NCBI RefSeq assembly: GCF_901000735.1
Contig: NC_081542.1
Span: 10,624,893 to 10,688,892, forward strand
From: Corylus avellana
Taxonomy: Eukaryota; Streptophyta; Magnoliopsida; Fagales; Betulaceae
Direction of reading: 5' to 3'
Length of the DNA: 64,000 nt
The notes under the pieces were generated by a model, which saw only the letters and a program-made list of their open reading frames with translations, did no database searches and was not told the origin of the DNA. Both the position numbers and the translations under genes were made by a program. Positions 11,900 to 22,086 of this stretch are shown piece after piece. Position 1 is the stretch's first letter, and the number at the start of each line of letters is the position of its first letter.

Positions 11900-14800
11900 C
11901 CCAAACAGAGAGTATATTAGTCAATAAAAAATAATTTCTGAGTTAATTAGCAACAAATTTGTCATAAAGCGAGGCTTTCCCACCCGCTCCCTTAACCGCA
12001 ACACCATTGTCCCCGGAAAGAAACCCAATTGCCTTTCTCGCCACTGTGGGTACCACCCCTCTGCCTTTCGTCTGTCATCCCCCTATCCCATCCCAACCCC
12101 TCAACCCTACCTTGACCCTCACTCCTTGTAACACTTCGGTCCTATATTGGGAAGATGAGAAACAGCCAACATAGAGTGGGTGGTTTATAAAGATAGCTCT
12201 GGGTGCTAAGTCCTACATTGCCTAGTTACTAGGTAAAACTGAACTTTATAAACCTCCAAATTGACTAGTCATTTTGGGGTAATAGCGAAGATGTGGCTAG
12301 CGCTTTTCTTAGGGTCGTTACAAATGGTTTCAGAGCTACCTAGTAACGTCAGGTCATGTGGTACTGGAGCTCTGCATGATGTGGTCCTTGGTCATGACGA
12401 GAACTTTAGGGATTTAAGAAGGAGAATTTGTAACACCCCGATCCCATATTAGGAAAATGAGAAAAAGCCCACATAGATTGTGTAGTTTATAAAGATAGTC
12501 ATGAGTGTCAAGTTCCACAATACCTAGTTACCAGGTGAAACTGAGCTTTATAATGAAACTGAGAAACTCTAAATTGACTAATCATTTTGGGGTGATAGCG
12601 TAAATGTGGCTAACGCTTGTTTTTAGGTCGTTACAAATGGTATCAAAGCCACCTGGTAATGTCATGTCATATGGTACTGGAGCACTGCATGACGTACCCC
12701 TGACGAGGACGTCATAAATTAAAAATGGGAAGTTTGTAACACCACGGTCTCATATTGGGAAGATGAGAATAAGCCCACATAGAGTAGATGGTTTATAAAG
12801 ATAGTCATGGGTACTAAGTCCTACATTGCCTAGTTACTCAATGAAACTATGCTTTATAATGAATTTTAAGAAAGCTCCAAATTAACTAGTTCTTTTGGGG
12901 TAATAGCGCAAATGTGGCTAGCGCTTTTTCCTAGGTCGTTACAAATGTAACACCCCTGCTTCAAGTGGTATGATATTGTCCGCTTTGAGCTAAGCCTGCA
13001 CGGTTTTATTATTGGGTTTATCCCAAAAAGGCCTCATACCATTTAGAGAAAGTATATTTCATATAAACACATTATATTTTTTATGCTCAGGCAATGTGAG
13101 ACGTCACAAGCACCCCCTCTTAAGACCCAGAGTCCTCGTTAGCGACTCTCATGGGCTTGTGCACGCTCCCCCATTTATAGCTCTGATACCATATGTAACA
13201 CCCATGTTCCAAGTGGTATGATATTGTCCGCTTTTGGCCTAGCCTACACGGTTTTATTATTGGGTTTACCCCAAAAGGCTTCATATCATTTAGAAATAGT
13301 ATATTTCATATAAATATATCATTTTTTTCATACCCAGACCGTGTGGGGCATCACACCCCTAAAGTGAAACATAGCCGGTTGGTCCTCCCCTAAGCTATCC
13401 ACTATTGGCTTTGCTCCTGACCTCTTCAATTGCCTCCACTCCTTACAATTTTTGATTAATTTTCAGTTAAAATGACATATTATTCTTTGTACCAACCAAA
13501 CAATGGAAAAATTTTGAATATTTTTTCAAGATCTTAATCAAATTGGAAAATTAATAATTTTTCCTAAAACTATTTTTTTTTAGAAATTATTTTAGTTCGA
13601 AACAAACCCAATTTAAATAGTAACTACACCTACTCAGGTGTTGCTCTTTGAATTATTTTAAACAAGATTGTCAAGTATTATTCTTCGTTTGAAGTGACAC
13701 AATTATTAATAAAATGATAATAATCTTTCTAAAAATATTTTTTTTACCATATACTAGTCGTGACTCAACTTATGTTCTCCTTTAAACTAATATTCAAATT
13801 TGTAGTGTTTCTCCTAAACTAAAGATTGCATTAATATTCACGAACTACGAAAAAATTGCAATATTCTCCCAAATTGGAAAAAAATTAAATTAAATTCAAT
13901 ATTTTATTTTACTAATTAAGGGTTAGTTGGGAGTATAACGTCAGTATTAATATTAGATGAAAGTTGAATAGAATTATGGTATCTAACATATATCTTACTA
14001 AAAAGAATAATGCTAGAATCTACATTTTTATCCTATAACTATCTTAAAATGCTGACAACATGTACTCAACCAACCATTGATCAACACTTGTTAAAATAAA
14101 AAATTTCAAAAGTTTGTTGGGACGATCACTTCATCATTGTTGGGAAAATAAAAAGTGATATATAACATTAATCTTTTCAAAAAAGTGGGAATAGTACCAA
14201 AAATAGAAGAGTTGGAGCTTTCAACACACACACACATATATATATATATATACATATATATATTTTGGGACATTAAACATAGAAAATGAGATATTTAAAT
14301 TGGGATAGAGATTGCCTGGAGAAGGAAAGTGTGTGTATCAGAGGCAGTTTCCACGTCTCCAGTTATGTGTTGGCTTGAATTTTTCCAGTAAGAGAATCCA
14401 ACACCAGCAGGTGAATCCAAGTAAATTATGTTGGAAACCTGATCAGAATATTATTATGTAAAAGAGTTATAATAAATTAATGTCAGGGTGAAATTAAAAA
14501 AAAGATCATAGACGGAATATAAAATTACTGCAGAATTGTAAATCAAATTTATCTGGTGTCCAATCAATGTTGATAAGCCTACATATTTATATATTTAATT
14601 AATTACATGTTAGTCCTACAGATTTAATAATAAATTTGAAAAAAATATATATATAGATGAAGTTGAACCGGAGTTCGACAAAAGAACAAAAAATAAAATT
14701 TCTTATATATATATATATATATATATAAANNNNNNNNNNNNNNNNNNNNNNNNNNNNNNNNNNNNNNNNNNNNNNNNNNNNNNNNNNNNNNNNNNNNNNN

Positions 14801-16503
14801 NNNNNNNNNNNNNNNNNNNNNNNNNNNNNAAAAAAAAGCACTTTTGGTAAAAGCTTAAAAATGAAGTTTTTGTCCAAAAGCTCTTTTTGACTTAAAAACT
14901 CTATTTCTCAAACGCAATCCTAAACATGCTCTAGATCATTATTTCCCTTTCCGTTAATCATCTCATGTTTAATTTACTATTGAATTTGTGACACCCAAAT
15001 AGGGAGGACCGATAGCATGCCTCACAAATTAATGAGTGTTTGCCGATAAAATATTTGAAAACACTCCCCCCCTCCAGAAAAGCTTCACTTATTCCCTCTG
15101 AATTGTCACCAATTTTGCAATGTACTTCATAAAATTCAAAACTTCTCACTTTAGTGTATCAAACTTTTAATTTTTTTTTTTCAATTTTCTATTAAATCCC
15201 AACAAAATTCCTAAAATAACCGCTTTTTTTTTTTTAGAAAAAGTATTTAAAACTTTTTTCACAAAGATTGAGGCATGGGCATGTGTTTACGCAAATATTG
15301 TTAAATTCAAACCAACACTTTAATTCTTTTTCTTAAAACAAATGGGGGTATTTTGAGAAAAGTTAACGGATGGGTGAGATTGCAAACAATTGAAAGATGG
15401 ATACATTAAATTGAGGGAAATTGAACTTTAGAAAAGACAATATTGCAAATGTGGTGACAATTCAGAGGGGTTAAATGAAATTTCTCTTAAAGAATTTCAC
15501 AAAAAAATTGTCCCATTTCATTTGAAGCAGATTCAAATTTAAATATTTTAATTAATTTTAAGTTGCTTTTAGTTTTGTAGGAGGCACAAAGCAGCTGCAG
15601 ACACGAGTCACGACGTCGTCGACGCCCACCCTGGGACAAACATATGCTTTGTGCATCCCCCCTCCTATCTCCTTTAGGGTTGGCTTTTGTTTCTTTTCTG
15701 TTTAAGTGGTTTGTTCTTTCGGTTGGAATTTTTTTTTTTTTTTAAAAAAAAAAAAAAACTTCAAATCTATTGCTTAATTATAATTAATGTATTAGGTTTT
15801 AAGAGAACTTTAATTGAAAGTCATATATAAATGAAAAAAATAAATAATAGAGAAATAACAAATTGAGCTTCTTTTCCCTAGCTGTCAACGAAGTTGACTC
15901 ATCAAACTTGCTTCTTTGTGAAGTAAACTTTGCAGTTAGAAAAATGAAGATGATAACGAAATTTCTCAAATATATATATATAACAAGGTTGTTATATAAA
16001 ACATTAATAGTTAAGTGTTAGAATATTAATTAAATGAATAAAATCAATATTTTTCTATCAAATAAAAGATTTTGGAATAATCATTATCTAATATAGTATA
16101 AAGAAAAATATTCTAAGTTTCAATCTTGTCACTGTCGTTCACCTCCAATAAATTAAATGATCAAAATCAACACTTTTTTAGCTATCAACTTAAATTTTTT
16201 AGAATAAATGATGATTTAACGGGCCGGTAACCTCCATGTATATATGTTCATGGGTATGAGCTAGCTAGGCATATATATTATATATACATACCATGTTCAT
16301 AGACGAAGCCATCGAAGCTAGAGCATCCCGGTCCACCATTGAGCCACAAGACAACCGGATCCTTCAAAGGGTTTCTTTCAGAAACAACAAAGTAGTAGAA
16401 AAGATTCTTCTGAGGACTTTCACCTATGCTTATATATCTACAATTTCACCATCACCAAATATATATTGATCTTTAGAACGTTCATAACAATAACTATGAA
16501 CAA

Positions 16504-16543
<40 letters not shown>

Positions 16544-16728
16544 TGAGCATAGACATACCCTGAGTAGTGTTTGGATGGAAAGCTGCCATTAAAGCCTGGA
16601 AGATATGTGACAAGAGAGCCTTGAGGAGCAGCTTTAATAACTCCATTATTAAAAGAAGTTAAAAGCAAGAACAAGAAGAACTTGATGATCATGATCATCA
16701 CCATGACCATGGCCACGACATACAACAA
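7540..16728 (-). CDS. SCPL: Serine carboxypeptidase-like protein (SCPL20/21-like), one exon not visible
   Basis: Secretory serine carboxypeptidase-like hydrolase or acyltransferase (peptidase family S10). Exons on the minus strand: 16559-16728, 16292-16437, 14316-14438, 11678-11780, 11543-11580, 11335-11436, 11114-11194, 10161-10409, 9994-10059, 8788-8909, 8005-8118, 7730-7775, 7540-7623. They give about 481 residues. An N-terminal signal peptide (FFLFLLL core) precedes [19 protein letters not shown]; then [19 protein letters not shown] (oxyanion hole), [24 protein letters not shown] (nucleophile Ser), [11 protein letters not shown] (catalytic Asp region) and GAGHTVPEY (catalytic His). The full triad is present. 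The exon between 16292 and 14438, expected to encode the stretch after EHG ending in an NPYSW-type motif, is absent from readable bases and must have length 2 mod 3. Intron after 14316 starts GC rather than GT. Start could be Met at 16728 or 16710. Probably functional. Confidence 0.93.
7826..7990. mobile_element. Small MITE forming most of a carboxypeptidase intron
   Basis: Inverted ends: GTTTGTTTCGACGTAAAAC at the left and the complement of TTTTACGTTAAAACAAACGG at the right. The host intron (7776-8004) is only 229 bases, so the element is most of it. Splice sites on both sides are intact. Confidence 0.55.
8370..8700. repeat. Fold-back MITE-like repeat in a carboxypeptidase intron
   Basis: AT-rich sequence whose two halves are partly self-complementary (for example, a segment near 8400 with GTGTATCGAATTTTAC pairs with the region near 8670). 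It resembles the hairpin repeats at 9022, 14978, 24191, 25063 and 49211. Boundaries are approximate. Confidence 0.45.
9022..9962. mobile_element. Hairpin MITE split by a second hairpin MITE
   Basis: The outer element (9022-9100 and 9593-9962) is the same family as 14978-15492, sharing AATCCCAACAAAATT and AAAGATTGAGGCAT. It is interrupted by an inner element (about 9101-9592), a near-complete palindrome centred near 9350 whose arms contain TTTCCGTCTAATTGGACGG and its inverted counterpart. Both lie in the intron between exons 9994-10059 and 8788-8909. Confidence 0.7.
9101..9592. mobile_element. Inner palindromic MITE (nested)
   Basis: Two arms of about 240 bases each, inverted, with the symmetry axis near 9350 (CCTATGAAATTA at 9317 against the TTTCATAGG ending at 9384). 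No coding frame. A partial copy of the same family is at 22515-22757. Confidence 0.7.
11857..11897. repeat. (TA)n microsatellite
   Basis: About 20 TA units in the carboxypeptidase intron 11781-14315, close to the exon that carries the nucleophile serine. Confidence 0.9.
12127..12943 (+). mobile_element. TRIM-like array: three LTRs, two short internals (TRIM-1)
   Basis: Three direct copies of a ~200-base LTR at 12127-12322, 12429-12635 and 12735-12943. Each starts TGTAACAC and ends GTTACA. Copies 1 and 2 are followed two bases later by a primer-binding site for initiator tRNA-Met (TGGTTTCAGAGC at 12325; TGGTATCAAAGCC at 12638). The internals are only about 100 bases and non-coding. The layout is LTR-PBS-LTR-PBS-LTR, typical of terminal-repeat retrotransposons in miniature joined by unequal recombination. 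It lies in sense orientation on +, antisense to the host gene. Confidence 0.8.
12946..13355 (-). mobile_element. TRIM-like element, two LTRs, opposite orientation (TRIM-2)
   Basis: Two direct copies of a ~162-base LTR at 12946-13108 and 13194-13355, beginning TGTAACACCC and ending GTCACA or ATCACA on +. The internal region ends GCTCTGATACCATA, which on the minus strand is the initiator tRNA-Met primer-binding site, so the element reads on minus. It starts two bases after the last TRIM-1 LTR. Internal about 85 bases, no coding capacity. Confidence 0.78.
14730..14829. other. Assembly gap, 100 N
   Basis: A run of exactly 100 N flanked by TA repeats on the left and a MITE end on the right. Fixed-length placeholder, so true size is unknown. 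It lies in the interval where one carboxypeptidase exon is expected. Confidence 0.95.
14830..14935. mobile_element. Right end of a PIF/Harbinger-like MITE
   Basis: The sequence ends CGCAATCCTAAACATGCTC, the inverse of the Harbinger-type terminal motif (GAGCATGTTTAGGATTGCG). The left half is lost in the assembly gap. Confidence 0.5.
14978..15492. mobile_element. Hairpin MITE, same family as the outer element at 9022
   Basis: Shares AATCCCAACAAAATTC and CAAAGATTGAGGCATG with 9022-9962. Its two halves are mutually inverted: CTTCACTTATTCCCTCTGAA near 15083 against a complement near 15470. It is uninterrupted and so gives the unsplit reference for the nested copy. Confidence 0.6.
15493..16291. 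other. Carboxypeptidase intron sequence, nothing recognised
   Basis: AT-rich intron sequence between the MITE at 14978 and exon 16292-16437. I looked here for the missing exon in all minus-strand frames and did not find it. A short GC-rich patch (15590-15660) has no coding signal. Confidence 0.6.
16507..16540. repeat. (AT)n microsatellite in the first carboxypeptidase intron
   Basis: Sixteen or so AT units in the 121-base intron between exons 16559-16728 and 16292-16437. Confidence 0.9.
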
Positions 16729-16792
16729 CTATATTCTCCCAAGATTCAAGAAGAAGAACTTGGTGATGATCATCTCAACAGAATTTGTGAGG

Positions 16793-16800
16793 TATTTATA
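16793..16800 (-). promoter_or_regulatory. TATA box of the carboxypeptidase gene
   Basis: TATAAATA on the minus strand, 65-72 bases upstream of the Met at 16728. That spacing leaves room for a short 5' UTR. Further upstream are a GA microsatellite (about 16831-16866) and AT-rich sequence. Confidence 0.55.
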
Positions 16801-16827
16801 ATGCAAATAATGTATGCAAGAGGGAGT

Positions 16828-16830
<3 letters not shown>

Positions 16831-16866
<36 letters not shown>
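16831..16866. repeat. (GA)n microsatellite upstream of the carboxypeptidase
   Basis: About 18 GA units just upstream of the TATA box on the minus strand (CT on the coding strand). CT-rich tracts are common in plant core promoters. The rest of 16867-17261 shows purine-rich sequence and no gene. Confidence 0.85.
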
Positions 16867-16869
<3 letters not shown>

Positions 16870-17261
16870 CGAAGAAATCAATGAGCACTATTAAATGTCA
16901 AACCATTTATGGTTTGGAAAGCGACGTAGAGAGGTGAAGACAGAAGAGAGAAGAGAGAAGAAAGTAGGGTTTTTTTTTTTTTTTTTGGGTCAAAGAATGA
17001 AAAAAGCTCCTTTTTTCTTTCTTTGTTTTGTATGAAACATAAACAAACAAAGGAAAGGATAAAAAGTTAGCGAAGAAAAAACCAATTGGAAGAGACGAGG
17101 CTCAGGCATTCAACCCCAATCTATACAATCAAACAAAGAAAAGGAGCATCTAATGCATTGTCCAAAGCATCACCCATCGATGATATGTGCATGCACTATA
17201 TATAGTAGATGAATATATAGAAGATCTAGGGAGTTTTTAATTTTTATGGGCCTTTGAGAAT

Positions 17262-19572
17262 GTTAAAATGCTTTGATACTATGATAGAATAATGGAGAGA
17301 TAGAAGTGGAAGAATAATAAAGAGAGCGGAAGCACACAATGGACTACATTGTATTGATATATTATGTTATGATAATGAATATAGATGCCTCTATTTATAA
17401 AAAGGCAAATAACCTAATAGATTAAGGAAATGTAAACGTAGTAAACTAAGGAAAGGTAAACCTAGTAGACTAATAATACTTAAGGAAATAAATAATCATA
17501 ACATAATATTCTTAACATCCCCCTTCAAACTCAATATGTAAACTTGAGTTTGGGTAAAAGAAAAGGGAAAGAAAAATGAATTCGCCGAAAAAGCCACTTG
17601 TGCCGAAAGAGTTGCCAGAGTAATGCTATAAAAGTTGCTAGAGACCGGTGGATTCTGCCTGAATTGAACTATGTATTTGAGCTGAAGCTTGATTTACTTG
17701 GTAGTAATTTGACTTGAAAACTATACACTAGTAATGAAATAGCTAGCCTCGTTTGGTCGAGCGGAGAGAAAGCAGGGCCGGTTAAAAGGGGCTTGTTTGG
17801 CCCGTAACCCTTGGACCGTCTCGCCTGTCAGTTGAGCTAAAGTCTGACCCAAAAATTCTAACTAGTAGACCGTCTCGGATGGTCGGTTGAGCTAAGTAGG
17901 GAGAAAAAGAGGCTAATTATGCCTATAACTCTTGGATCGTAGAAAGGTCTAACCCAAAAAATTCTCACTAGTAATGGATCAATGGCCTAGAAGAGGCTGC
18001 ATTGACCAGTGATGGCAGCATTTGACAAGGCATAAGTGGGCCGGTTGAAAGGGGCTTCTTTGGCCCGAAAACCCATGGACCTGAGGAAAGATTAGTCTAA
18101 CCCGAGAGTGCCTACCGCAAGAAGAATGAATTGGATTGAACTGCGCTAACGAAAAAGGCTATGGAACCGAATTGAACAATGCATGAACCGACTTAAACCG
18201 CATAAAAGAAATGCCTAAATTTGGAGAAGAATCTTGTTTTCTACCATATAGAGATGCCAAAAGCAAAAATAGACCACAAATTTAAAATTAGGACGAAAAA
18301 TTGAATGGAAACACAGGATAACTTTTCGAACGATCAAAGTCAACAGTCAACACTGTAGAAAGTCAAAGTCAAAAGTCGATACAGGAAAGTCATCTTTGGC
18401 AAGGTGCTGACATGGCAGAGGCATTGATGTGGTAGTGAAGGTGATGTGGCCATTCTGATGATGTGGCAGATGTGCTGACGTGGCGCTGGATGACATGGCC
18501 CAAGGATGACATGGCGCGTTGAGAGGTTGACACATGGTTGGTAGGAGAAGAAGAGATGCGCTGGCGTGTGAGGTGCACACGCCAGTGGCTGCCGCCGCGT
18601 GAGGCACGTGTTGCACATGAGGCAAACGCGCAGAAACTTTTTTCGGAGCGTGGAGGCACATGGAGCTGCCTATGGCGGCGTGCTTGGCGGCTATTTGACC
18701 GGCGGCACCAAATCTGTAAGGTGGACCAGCAACCTTCGTGATCTGGCTAATGTGGCAACTCGTGGGCAAAACTGCAGCAACTTCGAGCGGCGCGTGGTTG
18801 TTCCAATGAGGCTGTGCTCGATGGCTCTAGACTCGTTTGGCCCGGATCTATCGATTGGCGCTATCGCGGATGTGATTGGAGCTTTGTGGAGGCATGTAAA
18901 GGAACGAACAGATTCTTAAGCGAGTCTTGCAAGGGCGTAAGCTGCTCTTGGGACGCGCATGGAGGCTCGTTTACTGACGGATAGAACCTTCTGGTGGCGC
19001 GTGCGAGCACCATCACCAAAGCCTGGACGCTTCAGATCTCTTTGGATCTGTACTTGGCAGCGTCTGAACTGTCGTCAGCAGCAGAATCATGTAGCTCCTA
19101 TAAGGGCAGCGACGGCGCAGGCAAAATTGCTTGCGTCGGAGGCGCATGGCGGCGCGTCAGAGGGCCGATGGCAATTCCGAATCTATAGGCTGGCACGATT
19201 TTGAGATTATGGGCAGCAGAAATTTAGGTGGCGCTTGATGTAGGGCGATAAGACTAAAATTCAACAAAAGGAAAACACTATAAAAGACGATTATTGAAGG
19301 CCACAGAAAAGTGGCTCTAATACTATGTTAGAATAACTCTGATACCATGTTAGAATGCTTTGATACTATTATGATAGAATAATTGAGAGATATAAAAGCA
19401 GAAGAATAATAGAGAGAGCGAAATCACACAATAAACTATATTGTATTGATATATTCTGTTATGATAATAAATACAGAGGCTTTTATTTATAGAGAGACAA
19501 GTAACCTAATAGACTAATAATATTTAAGAAAATAAATATCAAATAAATAACCATAACATAATATTCTTAACA
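17262..19572 (-). mobile_element. Non-autonomous LTR retrotransposon (LARD-like)
   Basis: Related terminal repeats at 17262-17517 and 19348-19572 (TGTTA...TTAACA on +). On the minus strand the 5' LTR is followed directly by TGGTATCAGAG (complement of 19337-19347), an initiator tRNA-Met primer site. The 3' LTR is preceded by a polypurine tract TTTGAAGGGGGA (complement of 17518-17529). The 1.8-kb internal region has no gag or pol similarity; it is GC-rich and carries only overlapping frames on both strands. The LTRs differ in length (256 vs 225) and sequence, so this is an old insertion. No matching 5-bp target duplication was seen. Confidence 0.75.
18408..18515. repeat. Short repeats of TGAYRTGGC
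   Basis: Seven close copies of TGACATGGC, TGATGTGGC or TGACGTGGC at 18408, 18425, 18442, 18459, 18476, 18491 and 18507. Spacing is mostly 15-17 bases. They lie in the internal region of the LTR element. Confidence 0.7.
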
Positions 19573-20787
19573 GTAAATAATGAATATAGAATATTCTTAA
19601 CAGTAAATAATGAATATTGAAGATGTTTAATACCATAGAATTCTTTACAATTTTGATGAATCTTTTGTTGTGGATATATATATATATATAAAAGACCCCA
19701 CATACAAAATGGAACTTTTCTGGAAATAGTGAAAATGATCACAATCATGCATGCAAATTATGCAATCATCGAGTAGGTAATAATTTGGGTGTGGTTTTCG
19801 ATGAGAAGGAGCAGCTGGGATCCACTTGTCTTTCCATTAATTCATCAGGGATTTCTTTATTAATAATTTGAATTAAGGATACTTTTCTCTTGGTATTTTT
19901 TCTTGATGTGTTAAATTTTTGTTAAAAGCCATCAAAACGGGTTTTTATTTTCATTTATTTTTAATGGTCTAAAAGGTACAGTTATCCTTAACCACCAACA
20001 TTCGATCGGTAAGACCTGATTATATATATTGCAGAGTTAACCACAATTCCAATGAAAACAATAAGAGAAAATGAAAAAAATGAAAAAAAAAAAATACATG
20101 TATATATATAAAGAAAAAAAGGAGGACAGAAAGGGTGTCCTCCAAGTGGTTCGAAAAGTTTGATATTATTAAAATAAGACAATTAATTGAATTAAACCCT
20201 CCTTTCCTATAAAAGTATTACCAGCTACTCACTCCATTTTCATGTCTAGCTAAATACGAAATACCAACAAAAAAAAAGGGTCTAACTTTCATATGATTTA
20301 AGATAAAGTTAGTCAATTATTAGGACCACGTCCAATCGGATTAGCAGCTATATAAGTGTATAAAACCTTTCTTTGCTTACTTCATGGCTTGCTTATTTTC
20401 AGCACTAGCAATAGCAATCTCTTAATAAAAAATAAAATCAAAAGAAGGACCAATAATTGTGATAAACTAGATTCTTTTTATGCTTTGAATCGTCGGGATT
20501 AGGGTCCTCTTCAGTTCAAATGAACTGGAGAATATCTAGTTAGTTATATTGGAGAGATATTTTTTTGTCTCATCAAAAAGTGAAAAGACAAAAATACCAC
20601 TAAAATATAACTAACTGGAGAAGATCCTGTTCCAAATGGTCGAGGTTTGGCACATGAATTTCGCCCATGTATTGAATCTTGCCTGTCTATCTAGCTAGTT
20701 TTCTACCCACATATTTGATTGTATGATGTATCTCCTCCGGATTATAGATAGTAGAAAGGAATATATGTGAAACAATTAAGGTGGTAT
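19573..20787. other. Intergenic, one hairpin MITE-like segment
   Basis: AT-rich sequence without a gene. At about 20508-20640 there is a small hairpin element: CTAGTTAGTTATATTGGAG near 20538 pairs with AATATAACTAACTGGAG near 20605, framed by GGGTCCTCTTCAGTTC and a GATCCTGTTCC-type end. The rest is unannotatable. Confidence 0.5.
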
Positions 20788-20803
20788 AACATAGGGGTGG
20801 ATT
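20788..20803. repeat. LINE target-site duplication, left copy
   Basis: AACATAGGGGTGGATT, identical to 21727-21742 on the far side of the poly(A). Confidence 0.92.
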
Positions 20804-21733
20804 ACCCGAGAAAATCTGCTCAAACGTAAAATCCTTCGAGACCCAATATGCCCTCTTTGTGGCTTCATGGTGGAGACTGGATTTCATGTTCTATGGCAGT
20901 GCCCTGCGGCTATGGATGTATGGGGCATGGGGCCAGTCAAATTTCAGAAGAGTCACTATGCAGGCCCCATGTTCCTGGATGTGGTGGAAGACATGTTCAG
21001 CAAATGCACAGAAAAGGAGATGGCTCTTTTTGTGGGCTTAGCTCGACGAATTTGGATGAGGCGTAACGACGTTCTGCATGGAGGTATTTTTTCTCATCCC
21101 GCAACTTTGATTCAGTTGACTGTTCGGGCGACAGAAGATTACAGGGCCGCTCACGAAGACCAGCTTGCACCTACACTGGATAATGACGCTGGAGGTATGG
21201 TCCGTTGGGCAGCCCCGTGTACTGGATGGGTGAAAGCCAATTGGGACGCTTCTATTGATAGTGCTTCTGGTCGCCTAGGCTGTGGTGTTGTCATTCGAGA
21301 TGATCAGGGTCGTCTGATTAAGGCCAAGTGCATCTCGCTCCAAGGGTACCTTTCACCGGCTGCAGCTGAGTCTAAGGCTGCTTTGCTGGCCATTGATACC
21401 TGCTACGAGTTGGGATTTACTCATGTCCAGTTGGAAGGGGATGCCAAAGGTATCATTGATGCTGTCAACTGTGAGGAGAATGATGGGAGTAGTCTGGGGC
21501 ATTTGGTGGCTGACATGAAGGTGAAGCTTCAAATGTTTACTCAATGGCATATGAGTTTTGTGAAGAGAGCAGGGAATATGGTGGCACACCTTCTGTCGAG
21601 GTATGCTGTACAACAGGGAATTGATAATGTTTGGAGTGAGCCTCCTGAATGTATTCGTGATACCATTTTACTAGAGGAAGTTGCAATAAAATTTGATCTT
21701 TTCTCAAAAAAAAAAAAAAAAAAAAAAACATAG
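20804..21733 (+). mobile_element. Young 5'-truncated LINE, open ORF2 C-terminus with RNase H
   Basis: A non-LTR retrotransposon fragment ending in about 23 A. The insertion is flanked by a perfect 16-base target duplication, AACATAGGGGTGGATT, at 20788-20803 and 21727-21742. One uninterrupted frame runs from 20804 to the TAG at 21731. It encodes a zinc-binding RT-tail motif (CPLC ... HVLWQCP), a linker, and an RNase H domain of the plant RVT_3 type: WDASIDSASGRLGCGVVIRD, AESKAALLAID, LEGDAKGIIDAV and the terminal RAGNMVAHLLSR. Reverse transcriptase itself is missing by truncation. The intact frame and exact duplication indicate a recent insertion, but this copy cannot mobilise itself. Confidence 0.9.
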
Positions 21734-21742
21734 GGGTGGATT
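21727..21742. repeat. LINE target-site duplication, right copy
   Basis: AACATAGGGGTGGATT following the A run; the first two A are shared with the poly(A). Confidence 0.92.
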
Positions 21743-22086
21743 GTTTAAGTGAAAGGACTACTACCGGATTGAGAGTATGGCTTTGGGCCTGCGATTTGGG
21801 TTTGGGTTAGTCAGGCCCAAAGCACAAGCTCTAATCGGGCCTAGGAAGCAAACGTCTAAGCACAATAGGTGCTTAAGGATTGTTGGGAGTGAGGCACAAC
21901 AGATAACTACACTTCGTTCTTGTCCTAATTGCTAGCGAGTGTGAAATTTGGCACAACATTAGGTCACGACTTTGACCTGTCAGTAAGCCGTAATTCAGCA
22001 TCACACTAGTCCCATGCATCACTTATGAGGGAAGTGGAGGCTAGAGTTTTTCCTAACTGTAGCCGTCGACCTCCCCTAGTAGTCCT
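21743..22086. other. Intergenic, nothing recognised
   Basis: Moderately GC-balanced sequence between the LINE and an LTR-like region. No frame, repeat or RNA could be supported. Confidence 0.5.

Noticed and set aside
14599..14877. Frame spanning the N gap
   Set aside because: Artefact of translating N and of a TA microsatellite.
18340..19204. Several 60-140 codon frames on both strands
   Set aside because: Product of high GC inside the non-coding LTR element; frames overlap in both directions and show no known domain.
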